Assembly: GCA_009379845.1 (NCBI GenBank)
Contig: WHSZ01000009.1
Span: forward strand, 47,529-111,528
DNA length: 64,000 bases
From: Pseudonocardiaceae bacterium
Lineage (GTDB): Bacteria > Actinomycetota > Actinomycetes > Mycobacteriales > Pseudonocardiaceae
Reading direction: 5' to 3'
The notes beneath the pieces were generated by a model. It worked only from the letters and a program-made list of their open reading frames with translations. It had not been told where the DNA came from and ran no database searches. Shown here piece by piece: positions 1-7,717 of the stretch. The stretch's first letter is position 1. The number at the start of each line of letters is the position of its first letter. The position numbers and the translations under genes are program-made.

Positions 1-1
1 C

Positions 2-370
2 CCCCTGAGCGGCACCGTGCTCGACGTGGGACGGAAGCGATACCCGTCGCCCGGACTGGCCGAACACATACGGATACGCGATCGCACCTGCCGATTCCCC
101 GGCTGCCCCCGACCCGCCACCAGCTGCGAACTCGACCACTCCATCGCGCACTCGAAGGGCGGGGAAACCAGCGACGGGAACCTCGGACCCATGTGCCCCC
201 ACCACCATCACGCCAAAGACCACGGACCCTGGAAACTCGAACAACCGAAGCCGGGGCACTTCATCTGGACCAGCCCCACCGGCGACACCTACGAAGTCGC
301 CCCCGAACCACTCCACGAACCCCAACCCGCGCCACCAGCGCCCGACAACGACGACCCACCACGATTCTGA
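2..370 (+). CDS. HNH endonuclease-domain protein, 13E12/DUF222 type (5' end outside window)
   Basis: This is the C-terminal end of a longer protein. The frame is open to the window edge, and PLSGTVLDVGRKRYPSP is the usual run-in to the HNH domain of 13E12/DUF222 proteins, so the GTG at 17 is unlikely to be the true start. The visible 122 residues carry the nuclease motif: CRFPGC, then CELDH with the metal/catalytic His, then NLGPMCPHHHHAKD, followed by GPW. The tail is rich in Pro and acidic residues. Such proteins are multicopy in actinobacterial genomes and their biological role is mostly unproven; some sit in mobile DNA. A perfect hairpin (393-417) follows the stop. Confidence 0.8.
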   Translation, partial: PLSGTVLDVGRKRYPSPGLAEHIRIRDRTCRFPGCPRPATSCELDHSIAHSKGGETSDGNLGPMCPHHHHAKDHGPWKLEQPKPGHFIWTSPTGDTYEVAPEPLHEPQPAPPAPDNDDPPRF

Positions 371-392
371 GTCTCGACAGTCACGATCATCT

Positions 393-417
393 GGTAACGG
401 CCCGCCCGGCCGTTACC
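393..417. promoter_or_regulatory. Perfect hairpin between the HNH gene and the carbonic anhydrase start
   Basis: Arms GGTAACGGCC (393-402) and GGCCGTTACC (408-417) are perfect complements around a 5-base loop. The hairpin begins 22 bases after the HNH stop and ends 3 bases before the ATG at 421. There is no U-run, so it may be a factor-dependent or intrinsic-like terminator, an operator, or a structure covering the translation start. Confidence 0.55.
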
Positions 418-420
418 GTG

Positions 421-951
421 ATGACCATGCCACTGTTCTCCTTCGAGGGCGTCAGCCCGACCGTGCACCCGGACGCCTGGATCGCCCCGACCGCCACCCT
501 CATCGGTGACGTGACCGTTGAAGCGAACGCGTCCGTCTGGTATGGAGCTGTACTTCGCGCCGACTTCGGCCCCATCGTCATCCGGGAGGGTGCCAACGTG
601 CCGGACAACTCGGTGATCCACGCCGGCGAGGACGGCTGCGAGATCGGCAGGGACGCCACGATCGGGCATTCCTGCGTCGTGCACGACTGCACGATCGGCG
701 AGCAAGCCTTGATCGGCAACAGCGCCACCATCCAGGACAGGGCGGAGGTTGGCGCGCGCACGCTGGTCGCGGCCGGTGCGCTGGTCGCCCCCAAGACGGC
801 CGTGCCGGCCGAAGTACTGGCGATCGGCACGCCGGCGAAGAAGTTCGTCCCGCTCACCGACTCCGCACGCGGCTGGGTGGAGCACAACCCCTCGATCTAC
901 GCCGAACTGGCCCGCCGGCACCGGGCGAGCGTCACCCCGGTCAACGAGTGA
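421..951 (+). CDS. Gamma-class carbonic anhydrase-like hexapeptide-repeat protein
   Basis: The 176-residue protein is a left-handed beta-helix protein of the gamma-carbonic anhydrase/PaaY/YrdA type. The N-terminus has the family pattern (IAPTATLIGDVTV, then SVWYGAVLRAD), followed by imperfect hexapeptide repeats such as IGRDATIGHSCVVHDCTIGEQALIGNSATI. Metal-ligand histidines are expected at VIHAG, GHSCVVH and nearby. It would form a trimer and bind Zn or Fe; not all members have shown carbonic anhydrase activity. The ATG at 421 was chosen; an in-frame ATG at 427 is equally possible, and neither has a clear Shine-Dalgarno sequence because a hairpin occupies the leader. The same frame is open further upstream, but that part overlaps the HNH gene and does not match the family. 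Confidence 0.85.
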   Translation: MTMPLFSFEGVSPTVHPDAWIAPTATLIGDVTVEANASVWYGAVLRADFGPIVIREGANVPDNSVIHAGEDGCEIGRDATIGHSCVVHDCTIGEQALIGNSATIQDRAEVGARTLVAAGALVAPKTAVPAEVLAIGTPAKKFVPLTDSARGWVEHNPSIYAELARRHRASVTPVNE

Positions 952-985
952 GCACCGCGCACCCACCACATGGAAAGGTCCCCGG

Positions 986-1417
986 ATGCCCGGCCGACTC
1001 AAGGCCTTGAGACGCAAGATATTCGCGCGCCACTCCAGCCCATGGAGCGCCTGGACACGCCTGCTCAGCGCACCGCTGGTGCTGGTACCCGTGTGGACCC
1101 GCCGATGGAGTCACGCCGCCGGCGTGGCCGCCTGGATGCTTGCCAACCCGGTGATATTCCCACCGCCCGCTGACGACCGTTCCTTTGCCACGAAAGCGAT
1201 CCTCGGCGAGGAGATGTGGATCGAGCGGCGCCCGAAGGACACCGCCATGGCCGTCAACATGGCCGCTTCGGCCGCAGGAGTCGCCGCAGCCATCGCCGCA
1301 CGCAAACGCCGAGCGCTGCCAGCCACAGCCGCCACCGCGACACAGATCGCGCTACTTCTCGTCTACTGGCGGATGATGAACGAGTACTACGAGAAACACC
1401 GCGATTCGGCCGATTAG
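986..1417 (+). CDS. Small membrane protein, DUF6653-like
   Basis: The 143-residue protein begins at ATG 986 after a purine-rich stretch (ggaaagg). It has RHSSPWSAWTRLLSAPLVLVPVW near the N-terminus, a second hydrophobic stretch (AAGVAAWMLANPVIF), then ILGEEMWIERRPKD and two Ala-rich hydrophobic segments in the C-terminal half. The order of aromatic/Arg motifs and membrane segments resembles the uncharacterised DUF6653 family; this is recalled, not searched. No catalytic residues are evident and no function can be assigned. It lies 34 bases after the carbonic anhydrase gene on the same strand, so co-transcription is possible. Confidence 0.6.
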   Translation: MPGRLKALRRKIFARHSSPWSAWTRLLSAPLVLVPVWTRRWSHAAGVAAWMLANPVIFPPPADDRSFATKAILGEEMWIERRPKDTAMAVNMAASAAGVAAAIAARKRRALPATAATATQIALLLVYWRMMNEYYEKHRDSAD

Positions 1418-1479
1418 CGCCCCAACGCGACGGCCGATTTCCGCCAGTACGCGTACCGGCGCGTTGCTAGCCTCGCCGG

Positions 1480-2103
1480 GTGACGTGGGGCAGTTACGGC
1501 GCATATCTGGCATTCGCACTGGTCGTTGTCGTCCTTCCCGGCCAGGATTTCGCGCTGACGGTCCGGAACTCTCTCGGCGGTGGCTTCCGATCCGGCGTTC
1601 TGACGAGCGCTGGGATCGCCACCAGCAACGTCGTGCAGGGCAGCGCGGCGGCACTCGGTCTCGGCGCGGTGATCGCGCACTCGCAGGTCGCGTTCAACGC
1701 CATCCGTTGGGCCGGAGTCGCCTACCTGTGTTGGCTCGGCCTACAGGCGCTGCGTTCCGCGGTGAAAGGAAACTACGCCACGCTCACGCATCCCGGCGAG
1801 CACGGCCACCAGGTGGCGAGCTTCCGGCAGGGATTCCTGTCCAACATCACCAACCCCAAAGTCCTGACGTTGTACCTGTCGGTACTGCCGCAGTTTCTCG
1901 GCCACGCCTCGGTCGTGGGCGCCCTCACGCTGGCCTACACCCACGTGGTGCTGGGATTGGCATGGTCACTCACGCTCGTGTTGTTCCTCCACCAGCTCCG
2001 GCTCTGGCTGCAGCGCCGCCCGATCCGGCGCGCCCTCGACGCACTCACCGGATGCGCGCTGCTTGCGTTCGGCGCGAAGCTGGCCGCGGAAAGCCAGCGA
2101 TGA
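1480..2103 (+). CDS. LysE/RhtB family amino-acid exporter
   Basis: The 207-residue integral membrane protein starts at GTG 1480. The first helix ends in the family motif VVVVLPGQDFALTVRNSLGGG, matching the PGP/xxxxxxxxxGxxxG region of LysE/RhtB exporters. Five or six hydrophobic segments follow, and the central FLSNITNPKVLTLYLSVLPQF matches the NPK motif of the family. Members export amino acids or their analogues such as lysine, homoserine or threonine; the substrate here cannot be told. Its stop codon overlaps the next start (ATGA at 2100-2103), which implies translational coupling with the leucine-rich-repeat gene. Confidence 0.88.
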   Translation: MTWGSYGAYLAFALVVVVLPGQDFALTVRNSLGGGFRSGVLTSAGIATSNVVQGSAAALGLGAVIAHSQVAFNAIRWAGVAYLCWLGLQALRSAVKGNYATLTHPGEHGHQVASFRQGFLSNITNPKVLTLYLSVLPQFLGHASVVGALTLAYTHVVLGLAWSLTLVLFLHQLRLWLQRRPIRRALDALTGCALLAFGAKLAAESQR

Positions 2104-2957
2104 AAGCGATGAAGCTGAACTTCGTCGGCCAGAACCGGAACACCGTGCCGGACCTGCCCGTCGGCGACACGAAGGTCCGCGGCCTCGACTTGATGCGCAA
2201 CAGGATCACGGCCATCCCCGAAACGCTGTGGCGGCTAGCGGAACTCGAGGTGCTCAATCTCGGTGACAACCTCATCGACACGATCGATCCGGGCATCGGC
2301 CGGCTCGCCAACCTGACCGAGCTGTACCTGCACGGCAACCAGCTCACGACACTGCCCGACGCGCTGGGTGAGCTGCCCGCACTGCGTGTCCTCGACCTCG
2401 GCCACAACCGGCTGCGCGCGCTGCCGCCAGCCATCGGCAAGCTCACGAACCTGCGATTCTTGTACGCCAGCGACGGGCACCTGACCGAACTCCCCGAAGA
2501 GCTCGGCGCGCTCGCGAACCTGCGCTACCTGAACGCGACCGACAACGCACTGCCCGCCCTGCCGCGCGGAATCGGCGCGCTCTCCCAGCTTGTCGAGCTG
2601 CGGCTGTACAACAACGTCATCACCGAACTCCCGGATACCGTCGGTGCCCTCTCCTCCCTTCGCGAGCTACACCTCGACGGCAACCGGATTGCCGAACTAC
2701 CGCCGAGTTTCGGGGAGTTGCGCGAACTGCGGGTGATCAGCCTGCGCGGCAACAAACTCCGGGAAATGCCGACGTTCCTCGCCGAGCTGCCACTGTTGCG
2801 CCATCTCGACCTGCGCGCCAACGAACTGCGCGGCCTGCCGGACACGGTCGCGGCCACACCAAGGCTGGAAAAGCTGGACCTGCGGTGGAACCCGCTCAAA
2901 CACGAACCGGCCTGGCTGACACAACTGGAAGCCGGCGGCTGCCTGGTGTATCGCTAG
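2100..2957 (+). CDS. Leucine-rich-repeat protein
   Basis: The 285-residue protein is built almost wholly of about ten 23-residue leucine-rich repeats of the pattern LxxLxxLxLxxNxLxxLPxxIGxL (for example LTELYLHGNQLTTLP, then LRVLDLGHNRLRALP). No signal peptide, membrane segment or extra enzymatic domain is visible, so it should be cytoplasmic and act through protein-protein contacts. The start overlaps the exporter stop by 4 bases; ATG 2109 is an alternative. Similar stand-alone actinobacterial LRR proteins have no known function. The last codons overlap the end of the convergent zinc-ribbon gene. Confidence 0.85.
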   Translation: MKAMKLNFVGQNRNTVPDLPVGDTKVRGLDLMRNRITAIPETLWRLAELEVLNLGDNLIDTIDPGIGRLANLTELYLHGNQLTTLPDALGELPALRVLDLGHNRLRALPPAIGKLTNLRFLYASDGHLTELPEELGALANLRYLNATDNALPALPRGIGALSQLVELRLYNNVITELPDTVGALSSLRELHLDGNRIAELPPSFGELRELRVISLRGNKLREMPTFLAELPLLRHLDLRANELRGLPDTVAATPRLEKLDLRWNPLKHEPAWLTQLEAGGCLVYR

Positions 2958-3229
2958 CCACCAACCAGCTGACTGGCGTAGCAGGTGGTACACACCAGCG
3001 CGCCCCCGCCCGCCGCGACCATTGTTGATTCGTGACGTTGTCCGCAACACCCGCAGTCGAATTCGACCGGCACGGCCAGGCTGCACAGGGTCAACCCCTG
3101 GTGTTCCGGATAGCAGACGAGGACGCCGACGACGGCTCCGTCATCGGCGACGATTCCTGGTGCAGGGCGGTGATCGACGGGGGTCGAGCCGGCTGAAACG
3201 TGCCTCGGTTCAGGTATCGTCATCTGCAT
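2954..3229 (-). CDS. Small protein with a two-CxxC zinc-ribbon-like C-terminus
   Basis: The 91-residue protein has two CxxC pairs, residues 59-62 (CGCC) and 80-83 (CTTC), spaced like a treble-clef or rubredoxin-like zinc ribbon. The N-terminal half is a short domain with VVGVLVCYPEHQG. The paired cysteines and conserved-looking spacing argue that it is a real gene although no family was recognised. It converges on and overlaps the LRR gene by 4 bases. The upstream region on its own strand contains a long hairpin at 3267-3336. Function unknown. Confidence 0.6.
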   Translation of the reverse strand: MQMTIPEPRHVSAGSTPVDHRPAPGIVADDGAVVGVLVCYPEHQGLTLCSLAVPVEFDCGCCGQRHESTMVAAGGGALVCTTCYASQLVGG

Positions 3230-3266
3230 TGTGTCCCCATTCCGCTCGCCCCGGTTCGGGATGTCA

Positions 3267-3336
3267 GGTAAGCCTGCCCCTCGAGTTACTGGGGCCCCGA
3301 CCGCTCCAGTACCCCGAGCGCGCGGACAGGCTTACC
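3267..3336. repeat. Long two-stage inverted repeat (about 70 nt hairpin)
   Basis: Outer arms GGTAAGCCTG (3267-3276) and CAGGCTTACC (3327-3336) are perfect complements. An inner stem pairs CTCGAGTTACTGG with CCAGTACCCCGAG, 11 of 13 positions being Watson-Crick and the other two possible G-U pairs on one strand. No U-run follows in either direction. It lies in the 277-base gap between the zinc-ribbon gene and the cyclase gene and may be a structured RNA, a processing site or a small palindromic repeat element. Confidence 0.55.
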
Positions 3337-3506
3337 CTCCGCTGAGTACCTCAAGTTTTCGCGGAAAAACGCGAATTGTCGAAATCTCGATGAGATTCCA
3401 CTTGTGAGGGATAATTACGGCACGGAAATTCAGACTTGCCCGCACACACGGAATTGTTATTACGGTAACCAAGCGGGGAATGAGTAATTGCCACGGGTTG
3501 AACGGC

Positions 3507-4358
3507 TCAGTCGGTTCCGAAGCCCGGCACGAACGCGATGGCCCGCCCCGGCGCACCACTACCACCGTCGACCTTGATCGGCAGGAACACGAAGTAGGCA
3601 CCGTCCACGGGCAACGAACCCAGATTCCCCAGTGCTTCGATGAACACCATCCCGCTGCTGAGCCCGAGTACGTGCACCGGTTGCCCGTTATGCGCGGACC
3701 CCATGCTGGCTCCATCCGTTCCGGCACAACCGATCCCTCGACTCAGCAGTAACGAGATGCAGTCGGTGTCCGGGGCCGGCCAGCCGGGCGCCGTCTTGGT
3801 CACCAGCACGTCGTGGGTGTACGCGCTACCCGCGTGTCCCGCCTGGTACTTCTCATCCCAGCCGGTCCGGAACAGCACGATGTGGTCGCTGGTCAGCGTT
3901 CCGTTCTCGGCTTCCCACCCGGCGACGACGTCCGGCCCGAACTCGTAGCTCTCCCCGACCGGCACCTCGTCGAACCCCCGCCGGTACGGCACATCGATCA
4001 CCGCGGCCTTACCCATGAACTGCCGCACCGGAACGTGGCTCGCGGTCACCGCGCCGGGGGACCCGCTGTGTGGCAGGTCAGAGCCGGGTGGCGGCACGAA
4101 ATGGCTCGGCGCGTCGAAATGCGTTCCGGTGTGCTCGTCAAGCAACAACCAGCGCGTGTAGTACGGCCCACAGCGGGAGAACAGGTGACCGTCCCTGGTC
4201 TCCTCCCGGTCGAACCAGTTGTAGATCTTCGCTTGGAACGGCATGTGCGTCGCCCAGTGCGCGGGCAGCTCTTCGGACAACGGCAGGGAAAGATCGTGCA
4301 CGACGTGACTGGACAGCAGGCCGTGTACCGAATCGGCGAGCTTGCTCACTTCCGGCAA
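3507..4358 (-). CDS. Cyclase-family metal-dependent hydrolase (kynurenine formamidase-like fold)
   Basis: The 283-residue protein belongs to the putative cyclase family (PF04199). It contains the metal-binding motif HTGTHFDAPSHF in the N-terminal third, the later VLFRTGWDEKY segment, and IGCAGTDGASMG near the C-terminus. Members hydrolyse amide or ring bonds (kynurenine formamidase, isatin hydrolase); the substrate here is unknown. The TTG at 4358 was chosen because it has a good Shine-Dalgarno (gaggag, 7 bases upstream) and begins just after the upstream deoR stop; a longer frame to 4418 would overlap that gene. It is the last gene of the minus-strand set with the DeoR regulator, PdxA-like dehydrogenase and DUF1537 kinase. 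Confidence 0.82.
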   Translation of the reverse strand: MPEVSKLADSVHGLLSSHVVHDLSLPLSEELPAHWATHMPFQAKIYNWFDREETRDGHLFSRCGPYYTRWLLLDEHTGTHFDAPSHFVPPPGSDLPHSGSPGAVTASHVPVRQFMGKAAVIDVPYRRGFDEVPVGESYEFGPDVVAGWEAENGTLTSDHIVLFRTGWDEKYQAGHAGSAYTHDVLVTKTAPGWPAPDTDCISLLLSRGIGCAGTDGASMGSAHNGQPVHVLGLSSGMVFIEALGNLGSLPVDGAYFVFLPIKVDGGSGAPGRAIAFVPGFGTD

Positions 4359-4392
4359 TGTTGATCTCCTCACTGAAATCTGGCGACCGGCA

Positions 4393-5169
4393 TCAGCCCG
4401 GCTGCGCCGCCTTGACAACCTCGATGCCGCGATCGGTGAACGGCCGCAGTCCCGCGCGGCCAGCCCGATCGTCGATGATCAGCGTTCCGACGCGGTCCAG
4501 TGGCGCCCAGTACGCGAACGGCGCGGCGTCGAGCTTCGAATGGTCCGCGAGCACCCAGCATTCCCGCCCGGCCTGGGACATCGCGTACTTCAACTGGGCC
4601 TGCTCGAGCGATGGGCAGCACAGCCCGCGGTCCGCGCTGAGCCCGTCCGCACCGAGGAAAACCCGGTCAGGGGCGATGTGCCGGAGCTGATCGTGCACGC
4701 TCTCGCCGACGATCGCCTCGTTCGGATGCCGCAGCCGCCCGCCGAGCACGATCAGGTCGATCTCCGGGTTGTCGGCGAGCGCCAGCACCACCGGCAACCC
4801 GTTGGTGACCACGGTCAACTCGCGGCGGTGCGCGAGGTGCCGCGCCAGCCGGCCGGTCGTGGTGCCGGCGTCCAGCAGCACGATCTCGCCGTCCGCGATC
4901 AGCGCGGCCGCGGTACGCGCGATGGCGTCCTTCTCCACCGTGTTGCTGGCGTCCTTCTCCCGGAGGTTGCGCTCCACGCCATGCGCGCTGTCCAGCGCCC
5001 CGCCGTAGGTACGCACCACATGACCTTCCCGCGCCAGGTCGGCCAAGTCCCTGCGAATCGTCGAGGCGGACACGCCGAATCGGTCGGCGAGTTGCTGGAT
5101 GTTGCCGTCACCACCCTGAACCGCACCGAGCAGCGACGCCCGCCGCTGGCGGGTGGTCGGACGTGACAT
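4393..5169 (-). CDS. DeoR/GlpR-family transcriptional regulator
   Basis: The 258-residue protein has an N-terminal DeoR winged helix (IQQLADRFGVSASTIRRDLADLAREGHVVRTYGGA) and a C-terminal sugar-phosphate sensor domain of the isomerase fold (LLDAGTTTGRLARHL, VVTNGLPVVLAL, FLGADGLSADRGLC, LADHSKLD). Such proteins usually repress carbohydrate or acid-sugar catabolic operons and sense a phosphorylated intermediate, which fits the neighbouring kinase and phosphate-ester dehydrogenase. The ATG at 5169 has gggag five bases upstream. Candidate operator direct repeats lie in front of the kinase gene (7581-7609). Confidence 0.9.
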   Translation of the reverse strand: MSRPTTRQRRASLLGAVQGGDGNIQQLADRFGVSASTIRRDLADLAREGHVVRTYGGALDSAHGVERNLREKDASNTVEKDAIARTAAALIADGEIVLLDAGTTTGRLARHLAHRRELTVVTNGLPVVLALADNPEIDLIVLGGRLRHPNEAIVGESVHDQLRHIAPDRVFLGADGLSADRGLCCPSLEQAQLKYAMSQAGRECWVLADHSKLDAAPFAYWAPLDRVGTLIIDDRAGRAGLRPFTDRGIEVVKAAQPG

Positions 5170-5213
5170 GGGGACTCCCGCGGTTCCTCGATATGCGGTG
5201 AATCGGCGAGCAC

Positions 5214-6257
5214 TTATCGCGCCGGTGGATACGCTTCCCGGAGCCGTGGCGCGTATGGAGCCAGCTCGGCCGCGGCCCGGAATGCCGCGCGCATGGTTCC
5301 GGCCGAAGCCGTGCCGGTGCCCGCGATGTCGAAGGCCGTGCCGTGATCGACCGAGGTCCGCAAGATCGGCAGCCCCACGGTCACGGACACCGTCCCGTCG
5401 AAATCGACGGTCTTCGACGCGATGTGCCCCTGGTCGTGGTAGAGCGAGAGCACCCCGTCGTAGCGGCCCTGCAACCCCTGGTGGAACACCGAATCCGCCG
5501 GGACCGGCCCGAACACGTTCAGCTCGTCAGCCAGCGCCCGCTGCACGGCAGGCCGGATCGCGGTGATCTCCTCGTCACCGAACTTGCCGTTCTCCCCGCC
5601 GTGCGGGTTCAACGCGGCCACCGCGAGCCGTGGCTCGTCGGTGCCGAACACCCGCAACGCGGTGTAGGCCTCCCGGATGGCGTGCTCGATGTTGTCCACC
5701 GTCATCGCGTCCAGCGCGGCACGCAACGACATATGCCTTGTGGCGAAGAAAATCCGCAGGCCACGGACCCAGAACATGGTGTTGAACCGGTCCGATCCGG
5801 TCAGCTCGCCGAGCATCTCGGTGTGCCCCAAGTGTTTCGAGCCGGCCGCCCAGATCGCCTCCTTGTTGATCGGCGAGGTGACAACCGCGTCCACCTCGCC
5901 GGCGAGCGCGGCCCTGGTGGCCACCTCGATCGCCTCCACCGAGGCACGTCCAGCTGCCGGATCGACCTTGCCCCACGGCAAGTCCATGGTGACGATGCCC
6001 AGGTCGAGCACGTCGAGGATGCCGGGGGTGAACGTCGCGTCGGCGACCGAGGAGATCGCGTTGACCTCGACGTCGAGTCCGAGCACGTCGACCGCCCTGC
6101 GCAACACCGGCGCATCGCCGACGGCGAGGCCCCTGGCGAGCCCCGCGGACTCGGCTTCGGCGAGCACCGCCGCGGTGATCTCCGGGCCGATGCCGACCGG
6201 GTCGCCGAGTGTCACAGCCAGCACCGGCTTCCGCTCGTTCGTACCCTCACCGGTCAT
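5214..6257 (-). CDS. pdxA2: PdxA-family dehydrogenase, probably acid-sugar 4-phosphate dehydrogenase (PdxA2)
   Basis: The 347-residue protein has the PdxA signatures: LAVTLGDPVGIGPEI at the N-terminus, TSPINKEA, GHTEMLGELTG, a metal-ligand His in TRHMSLRAAL, NPHGGENGKFG, and LYHDQGHIASK with VDHGTAFDIAGTG near the end. Canonical PdxA oxidises 4-phosphohydroxy-L-threonine for pyridoxal phosphate synthesis, but clustering with a DUF1537 kinase points to the PdxA2 role: oxidation and decarboxylation of D-threonate- or D-erythronate-4-phosphate toward dihydroxyacetone phosphate. The ATG at 6257 fits the conserved N-terminus and overlaps the end of the kinase gene by 11 bases. Which acid sugar is used is an inference. 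Confidence 0.85.
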   Translation of the reverse strand: MTGEGTNERKPVLAVTLGDPVGIGPEITAAVLAEAESAGLARGLAVGDAPVLRRAVDVLGLDVEVNAISSVADATFTPGILDVLDLGIVTMDLPWGKVDPAAGRASVEAIEVATRAALAGEVDAVVTSPINKEAIWAAGSKHLGHTEMLGELTGSDRFNTMFWVRGLRIFFATRHMSLRAALDAMTVDNIEHAIREAYTALRVFGTDEPRLAVAALNPHGGENGKFGDEEITAIRPAVQRALADELNVFGPVPADSVFHQGLQGRYDGVLSLYHDQGHIASKTVDFDGTVSVTVGLPILRTSVDHGTAFDIAGTGTASAGTMRAAFRAAAELAPYAPRLREAYPPAR

Positions 6258-7554
6258 TGCCTGCCATCCTTTCTCCTGCACGGCCTTGCTGCCGTACGGC
6301 TTTCTGCTGCCGGGCGATGGCCGAGCCGAGGTGCTTGATGCAGTCGACCGCCGCGGAGCGGGAGCCGATCAGGCCGCCCTTGGTGGCGAACGGCATCCCG
6401 GTGAACGGCCCGCCGACCAGGTGACCGGCCACCGCGAGCGGCAATACCTCGGTGTCAATCTCGAAGCCTTCGGTGTCCAGCCCCCTGGTGAGCGCGGCGG
6501 CGATATCCCCACCGGTGGCGTACAGCCCGCCGATCCGGTGCTCGGTCAGCACCAGCCGGGTGACGTCGGTGAGCAGTCCGGGGATCAGGTCGGCGACCGC
6601 GTGATCGGGCACCGCCGGCTGATCCGGTTGGCGGGTACGCACGCCAACCACGCGATGCCCGGCTTTGACGAGCTCGCCCACCCGCTCGGCGATCGGCTCC
6701 GGGGCCGGGTTGTCGAGTGGAACGTCCACGTACCGCGCGGAGAGCACCTGCTCGGTTTCCAGTACCTGATCACGGGTCAGCTCGGTGATGCTGCCGACCA
6801 CCGCCAGCACGGGCGGGATGTCCCGGTCGCCAGGCGCGATACCCAGTGCGGCGGCCAACCGCACCCCGAACGGGCCGGAATCCACCGAAACCCAGTCGGT
6901 GCCGTCCCGTGTGGACAACCTGGCCGCCGCGTCCGCGATCGTGGTCAGATGGGCGTTCGTCATGGCGTCGCACACGACCATCTCCGGAAGATGCCCGGCG
7001 CCGTCGGTGGCGGCGAGTGCCGAGGCGACGCCGTCAACTCCGGATTCGACGACATCCAGCGGCAACTCGCCGATCGAGCTTCCGGTTCCGGCCCGCAACA
7101 CGGTGGTCACCCGGGACGACGAGACCGGGGTCATCGGATCCCGCGCCGCCGGTGTCTCGGCAAGCGGCACGCCGTCAACAAGGTGCAAGCCGCCTACGGT
7201 GACCCGTCCGGCATCCGGAAACGCGGGCACCACGAGCGCCCTCGCTCCGGGCTGGCGGGTGCGCAGCGCCTCGTCCGCCTCCGCCCCGACGTGCCCGCGC
7301 AGCGTGGTGTCCACCCGTTTCACCAGCAGCCCGACCTGGCCGATCGTGGTGACCGCGGCGCGCAGCCGCGCCCTGGCTTGCTCGGCCGTCGCGTGCCGGG
7401 TGCCGAGGTTGACGACAAGGGCGTCGGCCAGCAGGTTCGGCGGGCCGTCCAGCGGCGCGCTGGTGGACATCGTCCGCATGCCGAACCGGGCGAACAACGC
7501 TCCCGTGGCGTTGCTGCCGGTCAGGTCGTCGCCGACGACGAGTACCCGCGGCAT
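6247..7554 (-). CDS. DUF1537 four-carbon acid-sugar kinase
   Basis: The 435-residue protein starts at ATG 7554 with gggagg five bases upstream. It shows the family N-terminus VLVVGDDLTGSNATGALFA, the motif KRVDTTLRGHVGAEADE, and VVGSITELTRDQV and LYATGGDIAAAL in the C-terminal half, which carry nucleotide-binding loops. DUF1537 enzymes phosphorylate D- or L-threonate, D-erythronate or 3-oxo-tetronate. With the adjacent PdxA2-like enzyme, D-threonate or D-erythronate kinase is most likely. The frame is open upstream to 7926 but that part lies in the leader of the divergent secreted protein. It is the first gene of the minus-strand operon. Confidence 0.88.
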   Translation of the reverse strand: MPRVLVVGDDLTGSNATGALFARFGMRTMSTSAPLDGPPNLLADALVVNLGTRHATAEQARARLRAAVTTIGQVGLLVKRVDTTLRGHVGAEADEALRTRQPGARALVVPAFPDAGRVTVGGLHLVDGVPLAETPAARDPMTPVSSSRVTTVLRAGTGSSIGELPLDVVESGVDGVASALAATDGAGHLPEMVVCDAMTNAHLTTIADAAARLSTRDGTDWVSVDSGPFGVRLAAALGIAPGDRDIPPVLAVVGSITELTRDQVLETEQVLSARYVDVPLDNPAPEPIAERVGELVKAGHRVVGVRTRQPDQPAVPDHAVADLIPGLLTDVTRLVLTEHRIGGLYATGGDIAAALTRGLDTEGFEIDTEVLPLAVAGHLVGGPFTGMPFATKGGLIGSRSAAVDCIKHLGSAIARQQKAVRQQGRAGERMAGNDR

Positions 7555-7580
7555 GCCGGCCTCCCACGCTCTTGCGAGGT

Positions 7581-7609
7581 TCGCGCACAAAATATGACCA
7601 AATCGCGCA
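7581..7609. promoter_or_regulatory. Candidate DeoR operator: direct repeats TCGCGCA
   Basis: TCGCGCA occurs at 7581-7587 and 7603-7609, a 22-base period (two helical turns), within 60 bases upstream of the kinase ATG. DeoR-family repressors often use direct repeats. The link to the local DeoR protein is inferred from position only. Confidence 0.35.
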
Positions 7610-7717
7610 ACTACCCGAGCCAGTGTAGTGCGCGTGTACCGGCGATCGGCAACGTCCGAGGCGTTGGAGATAACTGGGGTCGGAGCCCACGGGCCCCCTT
7701 GCTTCGAGGAGAAGTCG

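Noticed and set aside
289..1017. Long open minus-strand frame over the carbonic anhydrase gene
   Set aside because: It is the shadow of a high-GC gene: composition is Arg/Gly/Val-rich without any family motif, and the plus-strand protein is clearly conserved.
7620..7717. Possible cyclic di-AMP (ydaO-type) riboswitch before the secreted CHAP-like gene
   Set aside because: The gene type is one often controlled this way, but the 100-base leader did not show the conserved riboswitch sequence blocks; only a weak CAACG/CGTTG pair was seen.
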